A stretch of 64,000 nt of DNA. Origin: Melioribacteraceae bacterium (GTDB lineage Bacteria > Bacteroidota > Ignavibacteria > Ignavibacteriales > Melioribacteraceae). Where the stretch lies: positions 1 to 64,000 of the forward strand of contig BQMY01000091.1 of assembly GCA_022181065.1 (NCBI GenBank), in the 5' to 3' direction. This document shows, one piece after another, positions 54,143 through 62,806 of this stretch (position 1 is its first letter; every line of letters begins with the position of its first letter). The position numbers and the translations under genes are program-made. The notes below the pieces were generated by a model. The model saw only the letters and a program-made list of their open reading frames with translations, was not told the origin of the DNA and ran no database searches.

Positions 54143-54955
54143 ATGGAATACGATTTCATAAAACAACTTGAGTTACAGGAAGCAACCTACTGGTCTGATT
54201 ACTTCCATAACGCTACCGAGCGACTAAAAAAGACTCCGGGACTTCATACCGAAATGATTGACGGAACATACTGCTGCAGTGCCCCGGCAGAAGATGTACT
54301 CGTTTTTAACAGGGTACTTTGCGCCGGATTGACAAATGTAATAACCTCAAAATATTTGCAATCTCTCAAAGCTCATTACAAATCTGTGGGGAGTAAACGA
54401 TTTATGGTACAGGTTGCTCCCACAGCTTCACCCGAAGATTTTTCCGAGATCCTTAAAAATGAAGGTTTTACACACCTTAATAATTGGGCAAAATCTTTTA
54501 GGGAAATTGGAAAGCCTGTCGCGCTATCAGAAAGTAAAGTCACCGTTGAACATCTCGCTCCGGACCAAATTGAAGATTTTAACAATGTGGTACTTGAAGC
54601 ATTTGAATGGGATAACGGGCTAAATGAAATGTTTACTCTCACATATGGTAAGAAAGGTTGGTTTCATTATCTTGCGAAGGAGAACGAAAAGCCGGTTGGG
54701 ATCGCGACAATGTTTACAAAGAATAAATTTGCGTCACTTGCGATAGCGGGAACGATTCCGGATGCGCGTGGGAAAGGTGTTCAAACAGCTTTGATACGAG
54801 CCCGATTGAATGACGCGATTAAGGTCGGATGCAGATATGCGGTTGTTGAAACAGCAGAAGATAAGCCCGATAATCCGGTAACATCGTATAAAAATATGAT
54901 GCGTCAGGGATTTCAGAGGGCTTACCTTCGTCCAGGTTTTCTATATGAATTTTAA
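54143..54955 (+). CDS. GNAT family N-acetyltransferase
   Basis: A 270-residue protein with two acetyltransferase-like halves. The C-terminal half has the acetyl-CoA motif LAIAGTIPDARGKGVQTALI (Arg/Gly pyrophosphate loop) and CRYAVVETAEDKPDNPVTSY; the N-terminal half (about 1-130) is a degenerate GNAT-like domain (MVQVAPTASPEDFSEILKNE). Substrate unknown. It has no strong ribosome binding site and lies alone between glgC and the convergent SQR-like operon. Confidence 0.87.
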   Translation: MEYDFIKQLELQEATYWSDYFHNATERLKKTPGLHTEMIDGTYCCSAPAEDVLVFNRVLCAGLTNVITSKYLQSLKAHYKSVGSKRFMVQVAPTASPEDFSEILKNEGFTHLNNWAKSFREIGKPVALSESKVTVEHLAPDQIEDFNNVVLEAFEWDNGLNEMFTLTYGKKGWFHYLAKENEKPVGIATMFTKNKFASLAIAGTIPDARGKGVQTALIRARLNDAIKVGCRYAVVETAEDKPDNPVTSYKNMMRQGFQRAYLRPGFLYEF

Positions 54956-54970
54956 GCTGAAACTTATTTC

Positions 54971-55117
54971 TTAATGCTTTCTTACCATCCTCAACATTTT
55001 GATGTTGATCACCAGAAATCTGAAAAATTGATAAATTACGCACGTACGTAAAAATTGTGTGAATTTTGTTGGTGTTGGCGCATAATAATTTTGTCCGTAT
55101 GGTGTTCTTTTTGTCAT
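54971..55117 (-). CDS. 48-residue protein coupled to the SQR-like gene
   Basis: A short frame with an excellent ribosome binding site (GGAGGAGG, 5 bases before the ATG) beginning 12 bases after the SQR-like gene ends. It reads MTKRTPYGQNYYAPTPTKFT, then a hydrophobic/basic helix (CVIYQFFRFLVINIKMLRMV) and ends RKH. The helix may lie on or in the membrane. I recognise no named family. Spacing and the ribosome site argue that it is a real gene, perhaps a membrane tether or small subunit for the flavoprotein. Confidence 0.75.
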   Translation of the reverse strand: MTKRTPYGQNYYAPTPTKFTQFLRTCVIYQFFRFLVINIKMLRMVRKH

Positions 55118-55129
55118 GATATCCTCCTC

Positions 55130-56587
55130 CTATTCCGGAATAATTCGCCAAAACGGGTTGGCTTTAGCTTTGTAGATGAACGCAAAGTGGAGCAGATGTT
55201 TAATCCAGTGACCCGCCAAACCAATCTCACCGGTGGTATAATTCAAATCTCGACCTGTTTCAGGGAAAGATTTAAAATCGGGTATAATCGGATACATTGT
55301 CATCGAGACGGCTGTTCCGTTGATAACATTTGCACCCGCAGATGCGATACATGCGGCACCCATTTTAGCCATAGACGCTTCACGAGTCGGTTTATCAGCT
55401 TTTCCATCCATCATATCAATAATACTGAACACAACTTCTCTTGCCATAACTCCTGATGGCATCCCTGTTCTTGGAGGAGTAGGCGAGATAGGTGTACCAT
55501 TCACGCTTTGTTTCGGTTGAGATATTGCGTGAGGAGGCGCAAAGGCTATTCCCACAGCAAATAAATTACTGTAGGTCGGGTTCTGATATGTTTTGGGCCA
55601 ATCCTCCGGTTCCCACTCTTCATAAGGTTTTTTGGAATAATCAGCATCAACTTTCATGAAACCATTTGGCGCGAAAACTACATCTGTAATATCCGAGTCA
55701 TTTTTGTCAAAAGCTTTTAAACCAACACCCGAAAATGGAGGAAGCAACATTGCGAAATCGTGTTTAACCGACTTTTCTTCACCTTCGAGAGTTTCGTAAA
55801 GTACTTCATCGTTATCAACTTTTTTAACGTGCGCGCGTGTGATCCATTCAACTCCCCTCTCTGCAAAGAGCGATTCGGTAAAAACCTTGGAGTGCGTAAC
55901 ATAACCGCCTCGTTTGATGTGCATACCGCCCATCCCGAAATCACCCAATTCTTGCTCGTTTGAAATCCAGATGATTCTTGCCATGTCTCTCACTTTCTTC
56001 TGGCGGAGCTGGTGCTCAACGTTGAAGATATACTCAAAAGCCGCTCCCTGACAAGTACAAGTGCCATGCCCGGTTCCGATAAGGAGGGTTTTCTCCTCAC
56101 CTTTTTCCATTTGAGCAATAAGTTCATCAAGTTTTTTGGCCGTTTCTTCAGCATGGGAATAGGTACAGACGGATAATGAATTTTTATCCGGTCCCAATCC
56201 TTCAGTTGCTTCAAATTTAAGCTTTGGTCCGGTAGCATTCAGGAGAAAGTCATATTCAACAATATCTTCTTCTCCTTCTTTTCCCTTTTCAGTCATCTCA
56301 ATCTTAACAAATGGCTTGGGATTAGTTTGGTTACCTTCGGGGTGGATACTAACTGCTTTAGCTTGAATAAAGGGGATTTTTGCTTTTTTATAGACGGGTT
56401 TTAATTCAAATGTTACATCTTCAGGCTTCATTTTACCAATGCCAACCCAAATGTTTGAGGGAATCCAGTTCCATTTGCTGTTTGGTGAGATTACAATTAT
56501 TTCGTGTCTCTTACCAACTCTCTTTTTCGCGTGAAGAGCTGCAGTTTGACCGGATATTCCCGCACCAAGAATTACAAGACGGGCCAT
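55130..56587 (-). CDS. Sulfide:quinone oxidoreductase-like flavoprotein
   Basis: A 485-residue two-dinucleotide-fold flavoprotein. FAD site LVILGAGISGQTAALHA at the N-terminus; second nucleotide segment LLIGTGHGTCTCQGAAFEYI (Cys177, Cys179), which aligns with the GASCxGPAYEF active-site Cys of SQRs; another Cys at 413 in MAKMGAACIASAG, where SQRs have the second active Cys; and Cys141. The C-terminus has amphipathic helices (LAGHWIKHLLHFAFIYKAK) for membrane contact. SQRs oxidise sulfide and reduce quinone. The family also holds NADH dehydrogenase-like and flavocytochrome relatives, so activity is probable, not proven. Confidence 0.83.
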   Translation of the reverse strand: MARLVILGAGISGQTAALHAKKRVGKRHEIIVISPNSKWNWIPSNIWVGIGKMKPEDVTFELKPVYKKAKIPFIQAKAVSIHPEGNQTNPKPFVKIEMTEKGKEGEEDIVEYDFLLNATGPKLKFEATEGLGPDKNSLSVCTYSHAEETAKKLDELIAQMEKGEEKTLLIGTGHGTCTCQGAAFEYIFNVEHQLRQKKVRDMARIIWISNEQELGDFGMGGMHIKRGGYVTHSKVFTESLFAERGVEWITRAHVKKVDNDEVLYETLEGEEKSVKHDFAMLLPPFSGVGLKAFDKNDSDITDVVFAPNGFMKVDADYSKKPYEEWEPEDWPKTYQNPTYSNLFAVGIAFAPPHAISQPKQSVNGTPISPTPPRTGMPSGVMAREVVFSIIDMMDGKADKPTREASMAKMGAACIASAGANVINGTAVSMTMYPIIPDFKSFPETGRDLNYTTGEIGLAGHWIKHLLHFAFIYKAKANPFWRIIPE

Positions 56588-56862
56588 ACTTTCTCCATTT
56601 ATTTAGAATAAGACTCAAGGGTATGACTAATTTGATTTAGCTTTATAAACTAAGATGCCACCTCTTAACAAAGGATTCATAAAAACTTTAACATTTAAGG
56701 TATAATTTTCTCTAAACTGGTAATTTTGGATGATTTTGTCAATATTTTTATAAATAATTTTGAAATAATACCAATAAAACATAAATTTTTGTTTGGTAAT
56801 TCTTACAAAGATAACATTTTAGCGGATCGGAAGACCGCCAACTAAATTGAGATCAATTATAT

Positions 56863-58320
56863 ATGAAATTAGTTTCTAAAACAACATCTATATGTCCTGT
56901 TTGTAAAAAATCTATAGAAGCTCAGCTCGTAGAAAAAGATAATAAAATATTCATGGAAAAAAGTTGTGAGGAGCATGGTCCTTTCACTGATCTATATTAT
57001 GGTGACGCTAGTATCTATCACAAGTTCAAGGAATATGAATTTATTGCAAAAGGGATAAAAGAACCTTCAATTATCAGTTCTGGTGATTGCCCTCATGAGT
57101 GCGGGATATGCACAAAGCATAAATCAAGTCCGATAATCGGTGTTATTGACGTAACAAACCGATGTAATCTGAACTGTCCTGTTTGTTTTGCAAGTATGGG
57201 AAATGGTAAAAAAATTATTGAGCCAACTCTTGAAGAACTTGGCGAAATGATGGATAAGCTTCGCGAAACCACCCCCCCTTGCCCCACTATATTATTTGCC
57301 GGAGGTGAACCGACTGTAAGAGAAGACCTTCCCGAAATATGCGAACTTGCTCACAAGAAAGGATTCAGCAGAGTGATGATCGCTACAAATGGATTACGCT
57401 TGGCTGAAGACCCCGGATATCATGCTGTTCTTGGCAAAGCTAAAGTAGCGCTTCTCTATCTTCAATTTGACGGACTCACAGAAGAACCATACATTAAATT
57501 GCGTGGTAAAAATTTGCTCAATGTCAAAATGAAAGTGATCGAAAACGCTCGTAAAGCGGGCACTTATCCACGTATTGCGCTTGTACCAACCGTTGGCAAA
57601 GGTATAAATGATGATCAACTTGGTGATATCGTAAAATTCGCGCTGGATAATATAGATGTAGTTAAAGTAGTTGACTTTCAGCCGATCTCCTTCTTTGGGA
57701 AAACCGAAGGCGCTGAATTACTTAAAAATCGAATCACAAGCGGGGATGTAATTAACAAGCTTGTTGAGCAGCTTGATAATAAAATAGATACTGACGATTT
57801 TTTCCCGGCGGTTATGGGAAGCGCAATCACAGAATATATGAAAATGTTCCAGAACTCGGAGAATATCCCCGAATTTGGTAATCATCCGCTGTGTAACACG
57901 TTAGCTTTTATAATCAAAAATAAAAAAGGCTTTACACCACTTACTAAAGCATTCAGTTTTCATGAAGTACACAAATTCCTGAACTACTCCAGAAAAAGGA
58001 AGACCACAAAATTCAATTTATCCATGTTCGCTTCTTTAATAAAAATAGTAAGACCCGGGTTCTTTAAACTTGCCTACCCGATGTTCAATATTCTTAAAGA
58101 AGCCGTAACCAAGGATTTCGGGCACGCCATGGGCAAATTTGAAAAAGAGAATGTTATGGTGATAGATATAGACCATTTCGCGGATGAACATAATTTCGAT
58201 TCATCCAAAGTTGAGAAGTGTTGTGTTTATTATTCCACCACCGATGGTAAGATCATACCATTCTGCACATACAATTTGTTGTACCGCGACAAATACGAAT
58301 TGGAATCAGAAAATAGATAG
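56863..58320 (+). CDS. Radical SAM protein, Tes/MJ0619-like
   Basis: A 485-residue radical SAM enzyme. Before the SAM domain are two probable zinc sites: CPVC (11-14) with CEEH (35-38), and CPHECGICTKH (76-86). The cluster motif is CNLNCPVC (Cys101, Cys105, Cys108), followed by LFAGGEPTVREDLPEI (SAM-binding GGEP) and ATNGLRLA. The C-terminal third carries further cysteines (NHPLCNTLAF; VEKCCVYYST; IPFCTYN). The N-terminal zinc-site arrangement and the CNLNCPVCFA form resemble archaeal MJ0619/tetraether synthase. A lipid-coupling role is inference; other members have unknown substrates. Confidence 0.82.
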   Translation: MKLVSKTTSICPVCKKSIEAQLVEKDNKIFMEKSCEEHGPFTDLYYGDASIYHKFKEYEFIAKGIKEPSIISSGDCPHECGICTKHKSSPIIGVIDVTNRCNLNCPVCFASMGNGKKIIEPTLEELGEMMDKLRETTPPCPTILFAGGEPTVREDLPEICELAHKKGFSRVMIATNGLRLAEDPGYHAVLGKAKVALLYLQFDGLTEEPYIKLRGKNLLNVKMKVIENARKAGTYPRIALVPTVGKGINDDQLGDIVKFALDNIDVVKVVDFQPISFFGKTEGAELLKNRITSGDVINKLVEQLDNKIDTDDFFPAVMGSAITEYMKMFQNSENIPEFGNHPLCNTLAFIIKNKKGFTPLTKAFSFHEVHKFLNYSRKRKTTKFNLSMFASLIKIVRPGFFKLAYPMFNILKEAVTKDFGHAMGKFEKENVMVIDIDHFADEHNFDSSKVEKCCVYYSTTDGKIIPFCTYNLLYRDKYELESENR

Positions 58321-58640
58321 CGGTTAAAGAGGAAGTGAGATTTACCCTCTCCCAATAATTATATTTACATTTTATTAGGTTAAACGAGCATTGGAAAGTA
58401 TATTATATTTAGCATACTGTTATTTTTCCTATGTAAAAAATTAAAGATTCTGATTCATACAGTCAAACGTCTTGAGTCAAAACCGCTCAAAACGAATAAA
58501 AATCCGGAAACATTCGTCATTTAAGTATTATTGTTTTAATCTGTACTGTTTTAAGTTAATTTTATGTAAAATAACCGTATTTACTTTTTTTGAGTCGTTT
58601 TTTTATTATATTGGGCGACTAAAAATAAGGAGTAACCACA
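58321..58640. other. 320-base AT-rich gap without a convincing gene
   Basis: Very AT-rich. It contains the promoter and leader of the CBM48 gene (AAGGAG 8 bases before its ATG). I see no RNA gene. A 66-codon frame crosses its end but starts at TTG, lacks a ribosome site and overlaps the CBM48 gene, so it was not called. Confidence 0.5.
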
Positions 58641-58949
58641 ATGGCTATAAAGAAACAATATCTAAAGAGTAAACCGGTTTGCAAAGTAACTTTTTCTGTT
58701 CCTGCTGAAGTTGCAGGTGAAGCGGATCACGTATGCGTTGTTGGCAATTTTAATAATTGGGATCTAGACGCAAACCCAATGAAAAAGTTGAAAAAAGATG
58801 GTTCATTCTCAACCACAATCAACTTTGACGCTGAGAAAGAATATCAGTTCAGATATCTGATAAATGGTAAAACATGGGCAAATGAACCTGAGGCAGATAA
58901 TCAGGTTACCACACCTTACGAATCAGAAAACTCTGTTCTTGAATTATAA
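58641..58949 (+). CDS. Small CBM48/isoamylase N-terminal-type glycogen-binding protein
   Basis: A 102-residue cytosolic protein that is a single carbohydrate-binding module: CKVTFSVPAEVAGEADHVCV, VGNFNNWDLDANPMKKLKKD, YQFRYLINGKTWANEPEADN. The pattern matches the AMPK-beta/CBM48 glycogen-binding domain, with the NFNNW Trp and FRYLINGK. There is no catalytic domain; proteins like this may recruit partners to glycogen. It has its own promoter region and terminator. glgC is encoded nearby. Confidence 0.9.
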   Translation: MAIKKQYLKSKPVCKVTFSVPAEVAGEADHVCVVGNFNNWDLDANPMKKLKKDGSFSTTINFDAEKEYQFRYLINGKTWANEPEADNQVTTPYESENSVLEL

Positions 58950-58974
58950 AAGCATCTTTTATAGAGTCTCTTAA

Positions 58975-58997
58975 ATGCCCCTTCCAGGGGCATTTTC
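58975..58997 (+). terminator. Intrinsic terminator of the CBM48 gene
   Basis: Stem ATGCCCC / GGGGCAT (58975-58993) with loop TTCCA, followed by TTTTCATTTT, 25 bases past the stop. Confidence 0.88.
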
Positions 58998-59089
58998 ATT
59001 TTAATCTCCCCAATTTTATTTCGACATACATCAAATTAATTTGACAATCCGCTAAGTACTTTTTATATTTCATTTCGATATTTATAAAA

Positions 59090-60103
59090 ATGGTTTACGG
59101 TATGTTCGCTTTTTCAAAAATGTTATTATTCAAGGCATTAGCCGACAAATCACGTCTGGCGATTATTAATCATCTTCTAAACAAACAGTCATACGTCGAT
59201 GAGATTGCAAGAGGGTTAAACTTGTCACCTTCAACTGTTTCTTTTCACCTTAAGAAATTGGAAGAGGCCGGACTTGTAGAGAAACAAAAAGAGCAATATT
59301 ACACAATTTTCTCGCTAAGAGATGAAGTATTTAACTCCCGTTTAAGAGAGCTGGTATTTATCGCAAATCCCGACTCCGTGACCGACAAATCCAAAGAATC
59401 TGTTTTTGTCAGTAAGGTAATTCACACTTTCACAAAAGAAGGAAGAATTGTCCGGTTACCGGCACAGTATAAAAAAAGACTTGTAATGCTGGATTATGTA
59501 TCTCGAAAATTTTGTGAAGGTGAAGTATTAAAAGAAGCAGAGGTTGATTCACGAATAGCGGAACTATACTCAGACCATTGTACAATTAGAAGAATGTTCA
59601 TTGATGAGGGTTATATGACCAGAGAAAATAATATATATACGGTTAACAAAACCGGCAAAATAGATGAGGTTGTAGAGCCAAAGATTAATGAGATTTCAAT
59701 AAATAGACCTGATGGAAAAAGAAAAAAAGAACTTAAAAGAGAGTATGTTGAAAAACCACCTGAAGCCGGTGCTTTTTTGTTAAAGAACAGGGTAACCGAG
59801 AAAAAATATATTGGTACAAGTATTAATTTACCCGGAATCATTAATCGCTACACTTTTCTGCTTACTCTTGGAAAGCACGAAAATAAAAATCTTCAGGATG
59901 ACTGGAATACATACGGAAAAGACGCGTTTGAGTTTACGATCCTTGAAAAATTAAAAACCGTAAAGGGTGATAACAGATCAACTTTGAAAACCGAACTTGA
60001 AAAACTTGAAGAAAAATGGCATACATTGTTGATTAGTGATAAAACTATGTTTTATAACATAAAGATAAAAATCAGGAATAAAGAGGAAACGAGCAATGAC
60101 TGA
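59090..60103 (+). CDS. ArsR-type regulator fused to DUF2087 and a GIY-YIG-like domain
   Basis: A 337-residue three-domain protein. Residues about 8-85: winged helix of ArsR type (LFKALADKSRLAIINHLLNK; LSPSTVSFHLKKLEEAGLV). About 115-185: DUF2087 (RLPAQYKKRLVMLDYVSRKF; HCTIRRMFIDEGYMTR). About 228-320: GIY-YIG-like fold (GAFLLKNRVTEKKYIGTSIN; LQDDWNTYGKDAFEFTILEK). The first motif reads GAF rather than GIY, so the Tyr is lost, while YIG and the downstream Glu remain. No metal-binding Cys of classical ArsR is seen. It could be a transcription factor with a nuclease-derived DNA-binding tail. The start at 59090 is the first ATG; 59102 is possible. Overlaps the next gene by 8 bases. Confidence 0.85.
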   Translation: MVYGMFAFSKMLLFKALADKSRLAIINHLLNKQSYVDEIARGLNLSPSTVSFHLKKLEEAGLVEKQKEQYYTIFSLRDEVFNSRLRELVFIANPDSVTDKSKESVFVSKVIHTFTKEGRIVRLPAQYKKRLVMLDYVSRKFCEGEVLKEAEVDSRIAELYSDHCTIRRMFIDEGYMTRENNIYTVNKTGKIDEVVEPKINEISINRPDGKRKKELKREYVEKPPEAGAFLLKNRVTEKKYIGTSINLPGIINRYTFLLTLGKHENKNLQDDWNTYGKDAFEFTILEKLKTVKGDNRSTLKTELEKLEEKWHTLLISDKTMFYNIKIKIRNKEETSND

Positions 60104-60569
60104 AACTGAACTCTCAATTGTTAATATGCCTTCAAAAATAATCTCCGGAATCGCGACCTCAACCCAAAACAGTAAGGAGATGAATCCTTTTACCGCAAAA
60201 ATTGGCAAACAATGGGATCGTTTTTATTCAGAACAAATCGCTTTAAAAGTTGTGAAACCTGTAAATCCCGAACTCATTTATGGGGTATATACTCAATATC
60301 AAAGTGATCATAATGGTGAGTACACCATTCTTTCGGGTATTGAAAGTGAAACCAAACAACAAACAGACCCTGATTTACTTTCGATAGAACTGGATGCGGG
60401 GAGATATCTGGTATTCAAAGCTAAAGGAGAATTGCCCGCTGCTATTATTGATACATGGGGTTTTATTTGGGATTATTTCAGCAAAAATAAAAATGTTGAG
60501 AGAAAATATACAACTGATTTCGAACTTTACGCTACTGATGAAGTAGCGATTTATATTGGCATTATTTAG
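60096..60569 (+). CDS. GyrI-like effector-binding domain protein
   Basis: A 157-residue AraC-effector-binding/GyrI-like (SOUL-fold relative) protein: IVNMPSKIISGIATSTQNSK at the start, NPELIYGVYTQYQSDHNGEY, LDAGRYLVFKAKGELPAAII and a C-terminal DFELYATDEVAIYIGI. These domains bind small hydrophobic or cationic ligands. The 8-base overlap with the ArsR-type fusion suggests a regulator-sensor pair. Its end overlaps the convergent cyclase gene by 8 bases. Confidence 0.85.
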   Translation: MTETELSIVNMPSKIISGIATSTQNSKEMNPFTAKIGKQWDRFYSEQIALKVVKPVNPELIYGVYTQYQSDHNGEYTILSGIESETKQQTDPDLLSIELDAGRYLVFKAKGELPAAIIDTWGFIWDYFSKNKNVERKYTTDFELYATDEVAIYIGII

Positions 60570-62805
60570 ACTTCATCGTAAATGAACCATCCCACTCTTC
60601 TCCGGGAGGAGATTCCAGATAATAAGCAATACGTTCAATATAAACTTTTGAAGGAGCGTCATCCGGCAAATTTTCTAATGTTTGCAGGAAGAGGTTCTCA
60701 GCTTCTCTAAAATTACGGTTACGATACTCTGTTAGACCATCAAAGTATGTTGAGAGTTTTTTTAGTTTTTCTTCAGCCGGAGTTTCACCCCTCCTGCCAA
60801 TCAATTCATATACACGGGCAGGTTTATTCTTACCTTTAACTTTTATAAAGTCGAGGTCGCGTAGTAAAAACTTATCCCTAACCATGCCTGCGGTAGATTC
60901 ATTAAGCATTATAAAGGTACCATATTGTTTATTCGCCCCTTCAAGACGGGACGCCAGATTTACGTCATCCCCCATAACAGTATAATCAAATCGTTTGCGG
61001 CTTCCTATGTTGCCAACAATAACATCCCCGGTGTTAACTCCGATACGCACATTTATTTCAGGCAAATTTCTTTCCTTCCAGCTCTCCTGCAGCTTATCGA
61101 GAGCTTCCTGCATCTCAAGTGCGGTAACGCATGCCATCTCCGCATGATTATCCAGTGAGATTGGCGCACCCCAAAAAGCCATTACCGCGTCACCAATATA
61201 TTTATCGAGGGTACCCCGGTTTTGAATCACAATATCAGTCATAGCATTGAGATATTCATTCATTAATTTTACCAGTTCTTCCGGACCCATCTGCTCGGAG
61301 AATGTTGAGAATCCGGCAATATCACTAAATAAAATTGTAAGATTCCGTTTTTCTCCACCCAACTTTAGTTTATCGGGATTATCAATCAGCTGGTTCACCA
61401 AAACACCACTTACATAGTGTGAGAACATCTTTTTAATTGCGGATGATTGCTTTCTCTCCCGAATAAAATGAAAAACCGTACTACCACCATATCCAAGTAC
61501 AAGACCCAAAGTTGGTGCTATTATAAAAAGTACAAAATTGAAATTTATAAAGAGGTACATCGAAAATTCATAAAAACCGTAAACAAGAGCGACCATTATC
61601 AAAGTGTTACTTGATTCAATAAGAAAAATATTTTTTAATCGGCTGTGGCGAACAAAGGAGGAACCGAAATACGCCATAAGTACGGCAATAAAAATTGAGA
61701 GTATCTCTAAAAACTTTGATTGAGTAGTGATGTAGTCTTCAGAAAGGATATTCTGAATTGCGGTAGCGTGAAACTCTACCCCATACATCAGGTTATCCCC
61801 CTTTCGCTTTCCGCTGGAAATCGATACAGGGAGAACGTCTTTATCCTCCGGCATCGTTGAACCGATCAATACTATCTTATCACGGAATATATCCTGATAT
61901 TTAAGTCCATACCCTTCAGCATCCCATGTATTAATTTCAGTCTCAAAATCTATTTCATCGACGGTATTAAATTCTTTATCGTCAATAATATCTGCAAAAT
62001 TAAAATGCCTGAATTTATCGTAGGTGTTGATTCCATAATAATTTACAAGCAGGGACGTCCGGTCAAACTTTGGAATTTGTTTGTTTCCAAGGATAAAATA
62101 ATCATCAGTTATTTCTACGGTTGAATGAGGTTTTAGCCCGAGAAAACTGTTTAAAACGGAAAACCCGAATGTTGGAATTCTTTGTTCAGCCACACCACTA
62201 TAAACGAATGGAGAATATCTGCGATAAATTCCATCATCGTCACCGGCAACCTGAACAATCCCGACAGGTAATTCCTCACTGTAAAAAAGATTGCCGAAAT
62301 TTTCATTCAGTTTCTTAACAACACCGACACCTTCGCCTACGCTATTTTCTCCTTTGGATTCAAACAGCGCCTCATTTTTTATATCTATTTTACCCGCGAG
62401 AGTTACATTGGAATAATTATGTAATGTTTCCATCAGCATAACATCGTTGTTCTCATCAAACTTATCGCGTGTTGAAAGTACAATATCAATCCCTATAGCT
62501 TTCGCACCTGCCTCATTAAGATTTTCAATCAATTTGGCATAATAGGAGCGCGGCCAGGGCCAGGAATTATATGGGGATGGAATTTGATCATACGAATCCT
62601 GAGTGATCTCTACTACTATAACGTCAGGCTCACCCTCAATGTCGATAGGACCACGTCTGTTGAAACGCTCATCAAGGAGGTTAAATTCGAGTTCTTTTAC
62701 AGGATCAATTGTAAATAAAAATTCCTGTGTAAACAAAATAGTCACAAGAATCAAGCTCAAAGCCAGTAAAATCTCGGGAGCATTTATCTTGAGTTTTTTA
62801 CCCAT
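60562..62805 (-). CDS. CHASE2 domain adenylate/guanylate cyclase
   Basis: A 747-residue class III cyclase. Membrane helix near 12-30, extracytoplasmic CHASE2 sensor (about 35-345, DVIVVEITQDSYDQIPSPYN; SWPWPRSYYAKLIENLNEAG), three membrane helices (about 350-430), then the cyclase domain (about 485-665): ILFSDIAGFSTFSEQM (metal Asp), LDKYIGDAVMAFWGAP (second Asp) and DYTVMGDDVNLASRLEGA (substrate region). A C-terminal TPR-like tail follows (YRNRNFREAENLFLQTLENL). It probably makes cAMP in response to an envelope signal. One base separates it from the upstream gene. Confidence 0.93.
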   Translation of the reverse strand: MGKKLKINAPEILLALSLILVTILFTQEFLFTIDPVKELEFNLLDERFNRRGPIDIEGEPDVIVVEITQDSYDQIPSPYNSWPWPRSYYAKLIENLNEAGAKAIGIDIVLSTRDKFDENNDVMLMETLHNYSNVTLAGKIDIKNEALFESKGENSVGEGVGVVKKLNENFGNLFYSEELPVGIVQVAGDDDGIYRRYSPFVYSGVAEQRIPTFGFSVLNSFLGLKPHSTVEITDDYFILGNKQIPKFDRTSLLVNYYGINTYDKFRHFNFADIIDDKEFNTVDEIDFETEINTWDAEGYGLKYQDIFRDKIVLIGSTMPEDKDVLPVSISSGKRKGDNLMYGVEFHATAIQNILSEDYITTQSKFLEILSIFIAVLMAYFGSSFVRHSRLKNIFLIESSNTLIMVALVYGFYEFSMYLFINFNFVLFIIAPTLGLVLGYGGSTVFHFIRERKQSSAIKKMFSHYVSGVLVNQLIDNPDKLKLGGEKRNLTILFSDIAGFSTFSEQMGPEELVKLMNEYLNAMTDIVIQNRGTLDKYIGDAVMAFWGAPISLDNHAEMACVTALEMQEALDKLQESWKERNLPEINVRIGVNTGDVIVGNIGSRKRFDYTVMGDDVNLASRLEGANKQYGTFIMLNESTAGMVRDKFLLRDLDFIKVKGKNKPARVYELIGRRGETPAEEKLKKLSTYFDGLTEYRNRNFREAENLFLQTLENLPDDAPSKVYIERIAYYLESPPGEEWDGSFTMKSK

Positions 62806-62806
62806 G

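Noticed and set aside
54991-55008. Hairpin TCAACATTTTGATGTTGA as a terminator for the GNAT gene
   Set aside because: It is AT-rich, lacks a T-tract and is within the coding sequence of the 48-residue gene.
55036-55051. Near-palindrome TTACGCACGTACGTAA as a possible operator
   Set aside because: It lies inside the 48-residue gene at 54971-55117 and at the 3' side of both neighbours, so an operator role is unlikely.
58472-58672. A 66-codon plus-strand frame crossing into the CBM48 gene
   Set aside because: TTG start, no ribosome site, low-complexity Phe/Tyr/Lys content and overlap with a well-supported gene in another frame.
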